From Malassezia japonica (taxonomy: Eukaryota > Basidiomycota > Malasseziomycetes > Malasseziales > Malasseziaceae): a stretch of 64,000 bases of DNA. Positions 1 to 9,573 of the stretch are shown one piece after another. The position numbers and the translations under genes are program-made. Position 1 is the first letter of the stretch, and the number at the start of each line of letters is the position of its first letter. The stretch spans positions 62,001 to 126,000 of the forward strand of contig NC_083373.1 in the NCBI RefSeq assembly GCF_029542785.1, written 5' to 3'. Below the pieces are notes generated by a model, which was given only the letters and a program-made list of their open reading frames with translations, was not told where the DNA came from and searched no databases.

Positions 1-788
1 TTGTCGCCCAGGCGCTCGTACACATCGTCGACCGACGCAAACGGACGCAGACCGATGATCGTATTCGCCTGCTCCGGCGTGCAGCTGATGCTGTCGACCA
101 TGCTGTTCGCGTCACACTTGTTGAACCAGCCCAGCGCGAGATTCTGCTCATACTTCTGACGCGCGTCGGCGTCGTACGCATCCTCGCCGTCGGTCGACTC
201 ATCGCCGTCAAACTCGATGGACGCGTCGCTGTCCGAGTCGTCCATTACACGCGACTTGCGCTTCGCAGGCCGCTTGGGCGGCGGCCGCGCTGCTTGCTGC
301 GGCGGGTGCTGAACATACTGGACCTGCTGCGCCGGCTGCGGCGCAATGGCCACCGGCGGCGGGGGCGGCTGCGCGACCGTCTTTGGCCGGAGCTTCTCGA
401 TGGCCTCGCCCAGGTCGTAGTTCGAGGCGCGGAGCACCTCGACACACTGCTCCACGGTGTAGTTCGAAAAGAGGCGCGCGAGGCGCGTCGCCTTGATTTG
501 CACGATGGAGTCCGACGGTGTGTACACGTTTGGCCGCGACGGAGGAGGAGCGGGCACACTCTCCTCGCTGCTGTGCTTCACCGAAGCCGGGCTCGACTCG
601 GACGAAACCTCGGACTGCAGCGCGTTGTTCTCGGCGCCCGGCCCACGGTACTGGAAGGAGTCGAGGCTGCGGCGGAAGGCATCGCCGCCATCTTGCCGCA
701 CCTTCTTGTTCGCATGCGACTCGTCCCCAGCGCGCGTGGGGCTCGAGTCCGGCGCGAGGATCACTGGATCGTGCGCCTGACCACTCAT
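1..788 (-). CDS. FUN30: FUN30/SMARCAD1-like SNF2 chromatin remodeler, N-terminal part
   Basis: The ATG is at 788 and the frame stays open to the window edge, so only about 262 N-terminal residues are visible and the ATPase domain lies outside. The visible part has a Ser/Pro-rich start, a CUE-like helical stretch (about residues 98-138, containing TVEQCVEVLRASNYDLGEAI), a Pro/Gln and basic linker, an acidic patch (DDSDSDASIEFDGDES), and then a segment ending TPEQANTIIGLRPFASVDDV. In the Fun30/SMARCAD1 family such a segment precedes the SNF2 helicase. The family slides nucleosomes and promotes DNA-end resection and silencing. The call rests on the CUE-like region plus this pre-helicase segment. 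No intron is seen. Confidence 0.68.
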   Translation of the reverse strand, partial: MSGQAHDPVILAPDSSPTRAGDESHANKKVRQDGGDAFRRSLDSFQYRGPGAENNALQSEVSSESSPASVKHSSEESVPAPPPSRPNVYTPSDSIVQIKATRLARLFSNYTVEQCVEVLRASNYDLGEAIEKLRPKTVAQPPPPPVAIAPQPAQQVQYVQHPPQQAARPPPKRPAKRKSRVMDDSDSDASIEFDGDESTDGEDAYDADARQKYEQNLALGWFNKCDANSMVDSISCTPEQANTIIGLRPFASVDDVYERLGD

Positions 789-887
789 CGCGTGGGAGAA
801 AAGCGAGGCGCTTTCCGCGCGACGCGACGCGACCAACTTAATTTCGAACATACCCCTTTCGGCCGGGTCGTGCTAGCTATACAGAGC

Positions 888-2221
888 CTACTCGTCCTCC
901 TCGTCACTGTCTTGGCTCTCCAGGAAATTGACAAGCGGCTCAGCGAGCTTGAGGAAGTGCTGCTTACCCTGGGGCTTTGCGCCCTTTTGCGCCCAGTATA
1001 TGATGGCCTGGTCGGAGAGCACATTTTCGTTGTACAGAATCTTGAGTAGCGTGGCAAATGACTTGAACACACGCGTGTCCGTGTAGCAGTGCACCTGAAT
1101 TGCGTTAATCAGGGCGATTTCCGAGCGTGCGTTCGAGGCGAACGGCTCCAGGACGCCTGCGAGGCGCTCGACCTCCTTCGGGACGATCATCTCGAGCTGG
1201 TCCTGCTTGGCCGCCGCGTCAATGCCGCGCATGAGACCCTCAAAGACGACCACGATGAACTCTTCCGGGCTCAGGCCGAGCTTCTTCTGGCGCTCGTTGA
1301 GCATCGTGAGAATCTCCTGCGGCGTCGTCTCCTCCGTCTTGACCATCTCGGCGAGGTCCGAGGCGGTCTGCTCGCGCAGCTCCTTGACCTGGCGGCGCGC
1401 GTGGTAGTCGGCGACCTGCGGCAGGCCCACCTCCTCCGAGCGGAAGTAGTTGTAGATCACGTCGGGCTGCGAGCGCTTCGTCTGGGGGAAGAAGAGCATC
1501 CAGTCACGGATGCCGCCCTTGCGCAGCACCGAGGCGAGGTGTTCCATCGTCTGGTCCTTGAGGTAGGTGCGGAAGACCTCCGTGATGAAGTTGAGTGCGA
1601 GATCATCCTTGGTCAGATGATCCTTTTGGAGCGGCGCAAGGATGCTTGCGCTCGTCAGGCCCATCTGGATTGAGAGCGAGCACGCGACGGCCAGCTTCGA
1701 CACCTGAATGGGCTCGTAGCGGTTGATGTACTGCAGAATACCGGGCATGGACGACTCCTCCAGCGGCTTTTGCAGGAACTTGTAGCGGCGAATCATCTTT
1801 TCAATGACCTCGACAAAGGGACGCACATCGTCAATGTTGTCGCTCTTTGCCGCAAAGATCGAAAAGGCACTCATCGGCGCACCGTCATCGAGGTAGGAGC
1901 CGCCGGGAGCCAGCAGGCCGCCGACAATCAGAATCTCGAAAAGCTGGTCCGTGTAGCGGCGGTAGTCGAGCGTGTTGCCCGCCTTATCGAGGCTGCTCAG
2001 GTACCCATCCCAGTCACCCGGTTGGATCGTCTCAAAGTACTTGTACAGCGAGTTGCGGAATACTGGGTTAGTCGCACGACCTACCTTCCGGCTCAAACTT
2101 GGCCTGGGACTTTACGGCACCCTTCCTCTGCTTGATCCTAGAACCCGTAAGAGTAGGCTTGTTGTTTCCAGTGGGGGCAGTGGGACTGAATTAGCAGCGA
2201 TACATACGGAGTAGAGGTCAT
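888..2221 (-). CDS. eIF5-mimic protein / BZW family (W2 domain)
   Basis: Three exons (2208-2221, 2085-2185, 888-2062) joined across two 22-nt introns (2186-2207 and 2063-2084) give 429 residues. The N terminus contains GSRIKQRKGAVKSQAKFEPE, the hallmark of the eIF5-mimic/BZW family, and the C-terminal half carries a W2/eIF5C HEAT-like domain ending in an acidic tail (SDEEDE). Family members bind eIF2 and eIF3 and compete with eIF5, which raises start-codon stringency. The start was chosen because only the 14-nt first exon gives a clean MTSTPPTAPTGNNKPTLTG leader. S. cerevisiae lacks this gene but many basidiomycetes have it. Confidence 0.86.
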
Positions 2222-2331
2222 GCGAAATAGGCGCTCTTACAGTACGCCACGAAGGTGGGGCACAAGTGGGCGAAATCTTCGACAACGGGGCGGTGGTGTC
2301 ACGTGACACCCAGCACCTTGCCGACCAACAC

Positions 2332-3287
2332 ATGTCGTTCGCAGCACGGAAGCCCCAGTCACGCGCCGAGGCCGAGGCCAACGCGCGGACGCTGCGTAAC
2401 CTCGTGAAGCAGCCGGATAATAAGGTATGCGTGGACTGCAAACGGAACGATACTCGCTGGGCCGCGTGGAACCTCGGATGCTTCCTGTGCATCCGGTGCT
2501 CGGGCATCCACCGCAGCATGGGCACACACATCAGCCGTGTCAAGTCGATCGACCTCGATATGTGGACGGAGGAGCAGATGCAATCGGTGATCAAGTGGGG
2601 GAACAAACGCGCTAACCTATACTGGGAGGCGAACCTCAAGGCGGGGCATGTGCCGCCGGACCACAAAATCGAGAGCTTTATTCGGAGCAAGTACGAAAGC
2701 CGCCGCTGGGCACTCCCGACGCCGCTGCCAGAGGACCCATCGGTGCTCACGGGTGAGGCGCCGGCGGCGCCGGCTGCGGCGCCGGCCGCGCCTGCCGCGC
2801 GCGCCGCCAAGCCGGCGGCGGCGTCGAACCCCTCTTGGACTTTTTGTCCGACGGACCGAGCGTGCCGCCCACTACGCCTGCTGCTGCGCCGGCCGCGCCG
2901 GCCGTGACGCCAGCTGCACCGGCCGCGGCTCCTGCGGCTGCTGCGCCGCCGGCGCGAGGTGCGGGCCTCTTTGATCTCGAATGGGACGCGAGCCCTGCGC
3001 CGGCGCCTGCACAGGCCCCCAAGGCGAGCAAGGGAAAACAGGATATCCTGAGCCTCTTTTCCTCCCCCCCGCCGACTGCCCCGGCGTCGGACTCATTGTT
3101 TGGCGCGCCGGCAGCGGCCGATCCCTCGCCTTCGTTCGGCGCGTTTGCCGCGCCCGCGCCGCCCCGGAGCGGTGCCTCGGATATGATCAACACCCAAGAC
3201 GTGTGGGGCGCGCCGGCCGCGTCTGCTGCGCCGAAGCAGGCCCCCGCCAGCGATGCGTTTGCCGACATCTGGGGCGAGTTCAAGTAG
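2332..3287 (+). CDS. ArfGAP (Age2/SMAP-like) with interrupted frame
   Basis: The ArfGAP zinc finger is clear near the N terminus: CVDC, 16 residues, CIRC, followed by SGIHRSMGTHISRVKSIDLD with the catalytic Arg. It activates GTP hydrolysis on Arf in Golgi/endosome traffic. The start at 2332 (MSFAARKPQSRAEAEANART) fits the family. The C-terminal half is Ala/Pro-rich with LLDFLSDG and GLFDLEWD segments and ends ADIWGEFK. The two halves are in different frames. Either a 59-nt intron at 2753-2811 (GTGAGG to AAG, no usual branch motif) is removed, giving 298 residues, or one base is missing in the C run near 2829, giving 318. CACGTG lies 27 nt upstream of the ATG. Confidence 0.83.
2753..2836 (+). 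other. frame break in the ArfGAP gene: atypical intron or 1-nt deletion
   Basis: The zinc-finger half reads in one frame and the LLDFLSDG half in another. Removing 2753-2811 restores the frame but lacks the CTNAC branch box found in almost every other intron here. Adding one C to the four-C run in 'gaacccctct' also restores it, reading SNPLLDFLSDG. Both readings are inference. Confidence 0.6.
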
Positions 3288-3341
3288 CCGTAGCCGATAC
3301 CCCGATATCACGTGCAACGCCGTGTTGGATCTCGCCTTGAC

Positions 3342-4063
3342 ATGCCGGCGCCCAGCGGGAAAGCGACGTGCAACACGGCGAGTGTAAAAGATACCAAGTA
3401 CTTTTGTGATGACACGATCGAGCGGGTACGTCGCCGTACTAACGCAGCTCTTGATACAGCCGCCTGCCGAGGTTGATCCGTCCGGCAAGGGCAAGCAGCG
3501 CGACGTGGTGGCCTTTGCGCCCTTTCAAGCGTCCCACTTTTGGGACGACGCGCTGATGGTGCTGAGCCTGGTTGGATCGCTGACGATGCTTGGCTCGACG
3601 GTCTACGTATACCTAAAGAAGATTGAGTGGGACGTCGCGCGGCCGTACTTTATCCTCTCGGTGTCCATCTTTACGGTGCTGTTTGCTGTGCAGACCGTTG
3701 CCAAGTGGATCCTTGGACCTGTGGTGTTTGTCGGGACGCGGAAAATGCTCTCGAACCGCGTACGTTACTATTCTGACCCAGGTCGAGGTCGAGCACATCA
3801 CGATCCAGTCGCCCGCCGTGGGCCGTGCGACGGTCGCCGACAAGAAGGGGCCCGACGGCCGGCCGATGCTCATTCCCCCGCAGTACGCGCTCGACGTAAA
3901 GTACGAGCGCACGAGCAACGCGGGGAAGAATGTGCTCGTGAAGAAGAACGACCGTGTGGTGCTCGGCCACTTTGGCGAGTGGTTCACCGAGGACGGCGAG
4001 TTTGTCGAGTCCGTCTTCCAGCAGCGCCTCTACTCGAGCCTCCAGCGGATTTTCGGCGAGTAG
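3342..4063 (+). CDS. SPC2: signal peptidase complex subunit 2 (SPC25)
   Basis: Exons 3342-3425, 3448-3759 and 3782-4063 around two 22-nt introns encode 225 residues. The order fits SPCS2: a soluble N terminus (VKDTKYFCDDTIERLL), two adjacent membrane segments (about residues 55-75, ALMVLSLVGSLTMLGSTVYVYL, and 85-110, YFILSVSIFTVLFAVQTVAKWIL), then a cytosolic C-terminal domain with repeated beta-strand character ending SLQRIFGE. SPC2 is a non-catalytic subunit of the ER signal peptidase and helps couple it to the Sec61 translocon. SPC3 lies at 30757-31361. The call is by topology and family resemblance, because this subunit diverges fast. Confidence 0.78.
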
Positions 4064-4104
4064 CCATAGCTCCACATACTTCCATCGCCTCGTCTGTGCG
4101 CGGG

Positions 4105-4531
4105 ATGCATCCCAATGATCTGTCGAACGAGCGCAGCTGGCACCTGGGAAACAAGGCGGTGGGCCTAATGCATGTGTGCAAGTGCACATGCTTCACGACC
4201 AACACGACACTCATTCCGCTCTACGTGCCCCAGCGGCCGGGCGACTTGTGCAGCACATGCACAAAGCAGTTCTGCGTCGAGCGCGCCGAGGGGTGCCGTG
4301 GCGCACAGATCGCCGAGGGAAACGACGATACAGGCACAGGGTTCGAGGGGCAGGTATGGGCCAAGTGCTTCAGTACGTACACGCGCTCACACAGTCCGCG
4401 ATCCGACCAAGGACCAGACGATCGTGCTGCTGTACTTGATCGCCGTGCTGGGGCTCTTGCTCGTGGCATTCCTGCGCAGCCGCGCGGGGCATGCGATGCT
4501 TACACGGGCGCGGCGCGTCTTGCGCTTGTAG
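4105..4531 (+). CDS. Cys-rich tail-anchored membrane protein, function unknown
   Basis: Two exons (4105-4372 and 4395-4531) flank a 22-nt intron with a CTCAC branch box and encode 134 residues. The lumenal or cytosolic part is cysteine-rich (VCKCTCF, CSTCTKQFC, further Cys in ERAEGC and WAKCF) and precedes one hydrophobic segment near the C terminus (TIVLLYLIAVLGLLLVAFL), followed by a short basic tail. Cys spacing suggests metal binding or disulfides, but no named domain is recognised. The gene sits 41 bp after SPC2 on the same strand. No function is assigned. Confidence 0.7.
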
Positions 4532-4796
4532 TGTAGAATAGCTGTACTATACACTTGGAGGAGCTAAGAAGGACGTGTCGCGACGCCCCAGGCAAAGAGG
4601 GGTTGGGCGGCGCGGGCGACAACCTGGATCGCTGCATGTAGGGCTCATGCAGCTCCTCTGCATCGACGCGTGCTGTCGCCCCACGCCATTCATATACGTC
4701 CAGCACCGCACCGCATGCCATGTACCGACCTACTAGGCCGCCCCAACATAATGCCACAACGTGCCGATCGGCGCGGGGAAGTACCGTTGTAGGACC

Positions 4797-5581
4797 ATGG
4801 AAGCTCAACTGCAGTCGCTCAAGGTCCCTGAACTCAAGGACCTTCTCCAAAAGGCGTCGCTGCCGATCACCGGCAACAAGCCGGATCTGATCAAGCGTCT
4901 GCTCGAGAACCCTGCGGCGACGGCGTCGCTCGGCGGGTACGTTGCTATGCTAACCTAGCGAATCGACCGACGCGCCTAGCACCGAGTCCGAGGCCGCGCC
5001 GGCTGCCGCGCCCGTCGCACCGGCTGCCGAGGCTGCTGCTCCGGCTGCCGCGCCTGCCGCAGCTGCGCCTGCTGCGGCCGACGCGCCCAAGGCCGACGCG
5101 CCTGCTGACGCGCCTGCTGACGAGACTGCCGACGCGCCTGCTGCCGAGCCCGCGCAGCCGAGCCAGGAGGAGCGTACGCAGGCGCACCTCGCCGAGCTCG
5201 AGAAGCGCAAGGCGCGTGCGCTGCGTTTCGGCCAGCCGACCGAGGAGCTCGAGAAGGAGATCGAGCGCGTGGCCAAGTTCGGCCTGCCGACGACCGAGGG
5301 CGCCGCGTCGGAGCGCGTCGACGGTGGCCTGAAGAAGCGTGCGCCGCCTGCGCAGGACAAAAAGGCCCCGAAGGCCGCCAAGACTGAGGCGAAGAAGCCG
5401 GCGGAGCCTGCCGCGCCTGCCGCGCCTGCCGTTTCCGTACGTCGCCCCACTCACCCAGGAAGAGGAACTTGCGCGGAGACAGCGCCGTGCCGAGCGCTTC
5501 GGTCTCGTGAACCCCGCAGAGGAAGACAAGAAGCGCAGCCGTGCCGAGCGTTTCGGCGCCGCGGCGCCGAGCGAGGCCTAG
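4797..5581 (+). CDS. THO1: SAP-domain RNA-binding protein SARNP/Tho1
   Basis: Exons 4797-4936, 4959-5436 and 5459-5581 encode 246 residues. Residues 4-40 form a SAP domain (LQSLKVPELKDLLQKASLPI followed by GNKPDLIKRLLEN). A long Ala/Pro/Asp-rich linker follows, then repeated basic helices with the family motif KRKARALRFGQP and twice RAERFG. SARNP/Tho1 (CIP29) binds nucleic acid and works with TREX and the DEAD-box protein UAP56/Sub2 in co-transcriptional mRNA packaging and export. Both introns are 22 nt, and the first ends in the unusual acceptor CTAACCTAG. The low-complexity linker is coded by GC-rich repeats. Confidence 0.87.
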
Positions 5582-5635
5582 GCGTGCTTCGCGACGCATA
5601 ATTCCTGTAGCCATTTTTCGCGTCTGTGCTCCGCC

Positions 5636-7051
5636 ATGCCCCAGGCGCAGTGCATGCGCTGTGCCGTGTGCGGCGCCGAGTCGTCCAAGTACACGTGTCC
5701 ATACTGCACTGCGACGACATGTAGCCTGCCTTGCTTCCAGCAGCACAAGAGCAGTGCCAAGTGCGCCGCCGAGCGGGCGTCGCACGAGCGGCGGGCGGCG
5801 ATCGGCGCGCCGTCGTCGCTGCTGCAGCGCGGCGCGCGCGACCCCTCGCGCTTCATTGCGATGCGCGACTATGACCACACACAGATGATGCAGGACTACC
5901 AGTTCCTTAGCCAGGTGGGGCGCGTCGTCTCGTCCACCGGCAAGGGCCTCTCTGATGCCCGCATGCTGCCCGACGCAGGCAAGCCAGGAGCAAATGCACG
6001 CCGTGTACCGGCCGCGCAGCACCGGCGTGAGCAGCTCAGCAAGCAGATCATGTTCCGCAAGCTGCCGATCATGCTCCTGCCCGACGGCATGTCCAAGCGG
6101 CAGCAGAACAAGACGTACTGGGACACGAAGAAGAAGAGTGTCCTGTACACGGTGCAGTGCACCTTTCCCTGTGTGCCAGACGCAGAGGGCGTGAGCGTGC
6201 ATGGACAGGCAGGCGATGCTGACATTGGTGCGTCGCTGCGTCGTGCGCTTGGCCAAGGCGACGCAGAAGAGCCCGAGGCTAAGCGCCGGCGGACGGACCG
6301 AAGGAGCGCGCTGGGCCTTGTTCCTGATGCCTCCGGGGGGCTCGAGGCCGCGAGCGATGCGATGCTCCTCCTGCGCATCTACCCGCTGCGTCTGCGTAAC
6401 GAAACGACGACGCGCTTCCTCGACTGGTGGTCGCGCAAAGGCGCAGCGCTGGAAGCGTCCGGCGAGGTCGCATTTTCTGCACCGCCTGCGCGCCGTGAGC
6501 CGCTCGTGCCGCAGCATGTGCTCGACTCGGTCGCGCGGTTGCACGGAAATGAAGGCAAGACGGCGCAGACGGATGATGCGCTGGCGTGGGCGCACGTCGC
6601 ACTCTACGTGTCAGTCCCTGCCGCGTCCAAAATTGAGTGGCTCTTTCGGTCACTGCCGCCCGACTATGGGATTGTCGAGTTCCTCGAGCTTGAAGTATGG
6701 GAAAAAGAGGCATTTGCGGCTGCCGAGCGCCGGGGCAAGTGTCAGTTGATGTCGCTTGTGCCTGCGCGCGAAGAGGTCGTGCCGAGTAAAGGCAAAGCAC
6801 ACAAGAGTATCGAGCCGGATGCGGCCGACACGCCGGCGCCAGTAGAGGCCGAGCCTGCAGCGCCGGCGGCGGCGAGCGAGACTGCCGCTGTGTCCGAGTC
6901 TGGTGTGCCACCTGCTGTACCTGCTGTTGCGCCTCCTGCTGCGCCGGCTGTGCCGCCTCCTGCCCCTTTCGTGCCTGCAGCGCCGGTCCCCTCTTCTACC
7001 GCCTCGACGCTCGTCGGCTATGCGAGCTCTGATAGCGAGGGCGAAATGTAG
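5636..7051 (+). CDS. BCD1: box C/D snoRNP assembly factor BCD1 (HIT zinc finger)
   Basis: One uninterrupted 471-codon frame. The N terminus has the HIT-type zinc finger (residues 7-42: CAVCG, YTCPYC, TTCSLPC, H-x5-KC). The middle carries the BCD1/ZNHIT6 core, including QIMFRKLPIMLLPDGMSKRQ and the later LLLRIYPLRLRNE and WLFRSLPPDYGIVEFLELEVW. The C terminus is Pro/Ala-rich and ends YASSDSEGEM. BCD1 is needed for box C/D snoRNA stability and snoRNP assembly with Rsa1/Hit1 and the R2TP complex in the nucleus. Its stop is 45 bp from the convergent eIF2-beta stop. Confidence 0.82.
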   Translation: MPQAQCMRCAVCGAESSKYTCPYCTATTCSLPCFQQHKSSAKCAAERASHERRAAIGAPSSLLQRGARDPSRFIAMRDYDHTQMMQDYQFLSQVGRVVSSTGKGLSDARMLPDAGKPGANARRVPAAQHRREQLSKQIMFRKLPIMLLPDGMSKRQQNKTYWDTKKKSVLYTVQCTFPCVPDAEGVSVHGQAGDADIGASLRRALGQGDAEEPEAKRRRTDRRSALGLVPDASGGLEAASDAMLLLRIYPLRLRNETTTRFLDWWSRKGAALEASGEVAFSAPPARREPLVPQHVLDSVARLHGNEGKTAQTDDALAWAHVALYVSVPAASKIEWLFRSLPPDYGIVEFLELEVWEKEAFAAAERRGKCQLMSLVPAREEVVPSKGKAHKSIEPDAADTPAPVEAEPAAPAAASETAAVSESGVPPAVPAVAPPAAPAVPPPAPFVPAAPVPSSTASTLVGYASSDSEGEM

Positions 7052-7096
7052 TGATACCCAATGGCATCTGTTCTTGTATACACTGGTACGAACAGT

Positions 7097-8089
7097 CTAT
7101 TGCTGGCGCATCTTGCTGCGCTTTCCGGTCTGGGCCTGGAAACCAGTCTTGATGGCGCTGACCGAACGCTGAGATCCGCACGCCTCGCAGGTCATGAAAT
7201 AGATACGGTTCTCTTTTGTGAGGAGGGTGTTGGGCGAGCGGCAGGTCTTGCACGTCACGTACTCCACGATATACCGCCGCAACACGTTTTCGATCTGCTT
7301 GGGCTGGAAGCGACCGCGAATGACCAGGCGCTGCGAGCCGTCGACCGAGCCGACGGTACCCAGCTCGGTAAAGAGGTACTGGATAACGTGGTCGGGCTGA
7401 CGGTGCATACGCTTGCAGATCTCCAAGACGTTGGCAAAGACCGTCTTCTTGGAACCGTCGCGCTGGACCACCGGGGGAACCATCGTATACTTCTTCTTCT
7501 CACCCGAGAGCGCCGGGTTCTGCAGGCGCAGCGTGCGGAAGATGCGGCCCAGCAGCTCCTGGTAGGTGTAGTCGCGGTCGGTGCCTTGCCACGCCTCCAC
7601 GTCGTCGGCCTTGCCGCCCGCGGCGTCGTCGTTGTTGTCCTGAGCGAAAGGGTTCTCGCCCTCGTCCTCCGGGTTGTCCGAGTCGCGCTGCTCGCCGAGC
7701 TCCTTCTCGAACTCCTCGAGGTCAAAGGCGGCCTTCTTCTTCTTCTTCTTCTTCTTCATTTCGCCAAACTGGGTCAGTAAAGGTACGTACGTCGAGCGCG
7801 CCATCGTCAGCCGGCGCAGGATCCTCCTTGGGAGGCTCCTCCTTGGGAGTCTCTGCCTCCTCCTTGGGAGCCTCGGTCAGGACAGGCTCCGGAGCCGCTT
7901 CCTTTTCCGCAGGCTTCTCCTGGTGTGAGTGACGCCACGTACCGAGCCGAGATCAAAGTCCATAGGAATTTTCTTCTTCTTGCCGCTCTTCTTCTTCAGA
8001 CCACCAAAGAGATCAGAAGCATCCTGGGCAGCCTCCTGCTGGACAGGAGGCGCATCCGCAACAGGCTCGTCGCCCACTGCCGTCGACAT
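7097..8089 (-). CDS. SUI3: translation initiation factor eIF2 subunit beta
   Basis: Exons 7943-8089, 7791-7919 and 7097-7768 give 315 residues (introns of 23 and 22 nt). The N-terminal half has lysine blocks (KKKSGKKKK, then eight consecutive Lys) that in eIF2-beta bind eIF5 and eIF2B-epsilon, separated by Glu/Pro-rich sequence. The C-terminal half is the eIF2B_5 domain with a Cys4 zinc finger (CKTCRS ... CEACGS) and ends GKRSKMRQQ. As part of the eIF2 heterotrimer it delivers initiator tRNA to the 40S subunit. It is divergent from ATP3 across 155 bp holding two CACGTG sites. Confidence 0.97.
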
Positions 8090-8133
8090 GACGAAAAAGC
8101 TCCACTGGCGATCGCGGCCTTCTGCCGCAGCGC

Positions 8134-8149
8134 CACGTGGGATCACGTG
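8134..8149. promoter_or_regulatory. paired CACGTG sites in the SUI3/ATP3 promoter
   Basis: Two CACGTG hexamers (8134-8139 and 8144-8149, the second in TCACGTGACC) lie between the divergent starts of SUI3 (8089) and ATP3 (8245). CACGTG is the bHLH core bound by Cbf1/USF-type factors in fungi. Binding here is inferred. Confidence 0.5.
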
Positions 8150-8244
8150 ACCGGATACCCGGCGTTCCCCGGGGCCTCGGGCGCCAGCGTGCTGGCGGGC
8201 GGGCGGCTGGACTTGGTCTCGACTTCGACGAACCAGTATTGGCC

Positions 8245-9240
8245 ATGATTTCTCGTGCTGTTGCTAGGCCTTCTGTCGCCTCTGCGGTGTCTGCGCTCGG
8301 TGCGCGTGCTGCCCCTGTGGCTGCGTTCCACGCGAGCGCCGCTCCCCAGGCCTCGCTCCGTGAGCTGGAGACGCGCGTGAAGAGTGTCAAGAACATCGAA
8401 AAGATCACCAAGGTACGATCGCACTGATCCATGCGAGCAGGGTGCTGACACAGGTGCTCCCGTCCGGGTTTGCTTACTCTCACACAGTCGATGAAAATGA
8501 TTGCCTCGACCAAGCTCAACCGCGCCCAGCGTGCCATGAACGCCGGTGTGGCCTTTGGCCAGGCCAGCGAGGAGGTGTTCAAGCAGTCGGAGGCCAAGCC
8601 CCTTGAGGGCGGCCGCGAGCTGTTCATCGTCGTCTCGTCCGACAAGGGTCTCTGCGGTGGTATCCACTCGTCGGTGTCGAAGCGCACCCGTAACGAGGTG
8701 AACAAGCTCGTGAGCGAGGGCGGCGAGTCCCCGTCGGTGGTTGTGCTCGGCGAGAAGAGCAAGGGTCAGCTCGCCCGTGCCCTCCCCTCGTACCTGGCTC
8801 TGTCGTTCAACCAGGTCGGCAAGGACGTGCCCACCTACGAGGACGCGCTCGCGATCACCTCGACCATCCTCGAGAGCGGCCTCGAGTTCGACACGGTCAA
8901 CATTGTGTACAACAAGTACGTCTCGTCGATCTCGTTCGAGTCGGCGATCATGCCTGTCTACCTGGAGAAGGCCCTCGTTGAGGCCCCCAACTTTGGCCAG
9001 TACGAGCAGGAGGAGGACGTCGTCAAGGACCTTGCTGAGTTCTCGCTGACCAACGCCATCTTTGCCACGCTTGTCGAGGGTCACGCTACGGAGATCAACT
9101 CGAAGCGTAACGCCATGGACAACGCCTCGAAGAACGCTGGTGACATGATCACCAACCTCAACCTGCTCTACAACCGTGGTCGCCAGGCCGCGATTACCAA
9201 CGAGCTTATCGACATTATTACCGGTGCCTCGTCGCTGTAA
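8245..9240 (+). CDS. ATP3: mitochondrial ATP synthase subunit gamma
   Basis: Exons 8245-8412 and 8488-9240 encode 306 residues. A mitochondrial presequence (MISRAVARPSVASAVSALGA) is followed by the conserved ASLRELETRVKSVKNIEKITK / SMKMIASTKLNRAQ start of the central stalk and by FIVVSSDKGLCGGIHSS. The end (SKNAGDMITNLNLLYNRGRQ, then ITNELIDIITGASSL) is the rotor helix that turns inside the alpha3beta3 head. The intron is 75 nt, the longest in the window. It contains an internal CTGACACAG that is not used, because only the distal CTCACACAG acceptor keeps the frame. Confidence 0.97.
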
Positions 9241-9573
9241 GATGTCGGTCTTGTATGTCGCAACCGCGTTCACAGGTATGGCTGTTGGCCTAGTAGAACT
9301 AGGTAGCGTCGATGCCACTGCTGGCGTTCTATAGTCGGATAGCTAGCTTTTGCTCCAGCTGCATAGCGTGCGGTGCGCGGGTCGCCATCAGTGCGCCGTG
9401 CTGCGACGCTGCTATGGATACACACGCGATCGATCGATCTGGACGTGCGAGCGTCACGGATCGCCCTGCGGGCGCCGCAGCCAATTTTCTTTCCCAACAT
9501 GTTTCTGCCTCACTAGGCTCGTATTTTTCACCTTGAGTCACGCGGCAGGTTGGAATCTTTGAACGGCGCAACG
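9241..9573. other. intergenic, ATP3 to ILS1
   Basis: 333 bp without a gene. It holds the ATP3 3' end region, including a TAGCTA at 9340-9345, a short GATCGATCGATC run, and a Gcn4-type TGAGTCA close to the ILS1 start. Nothing else was recognised. Confidence 0.7.
9534..9540. promoter_or_regulatory. Gcn4/CPC1-type site TGAGTCA upstream of ILS1
   Basis: TGAGTCA lies 33 bp before the ILS1 ATG. This is the consensus bound by fungal Gcn4/CPC1 bZIP activators of general amino-acid control, which in yeast also induces several tRNA synthetase genes. Function here is inferred from the match and position. Confidence 0.55.

Noticed and set aside
8413..8453. alternative ATP3 acceptor at 8451-8453 (CTGACACAG)
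   Set aside because: It fits the consensus, but splicing there breaks the frame before SMKMIASTK, so the distal acceptor at 8487 is used.
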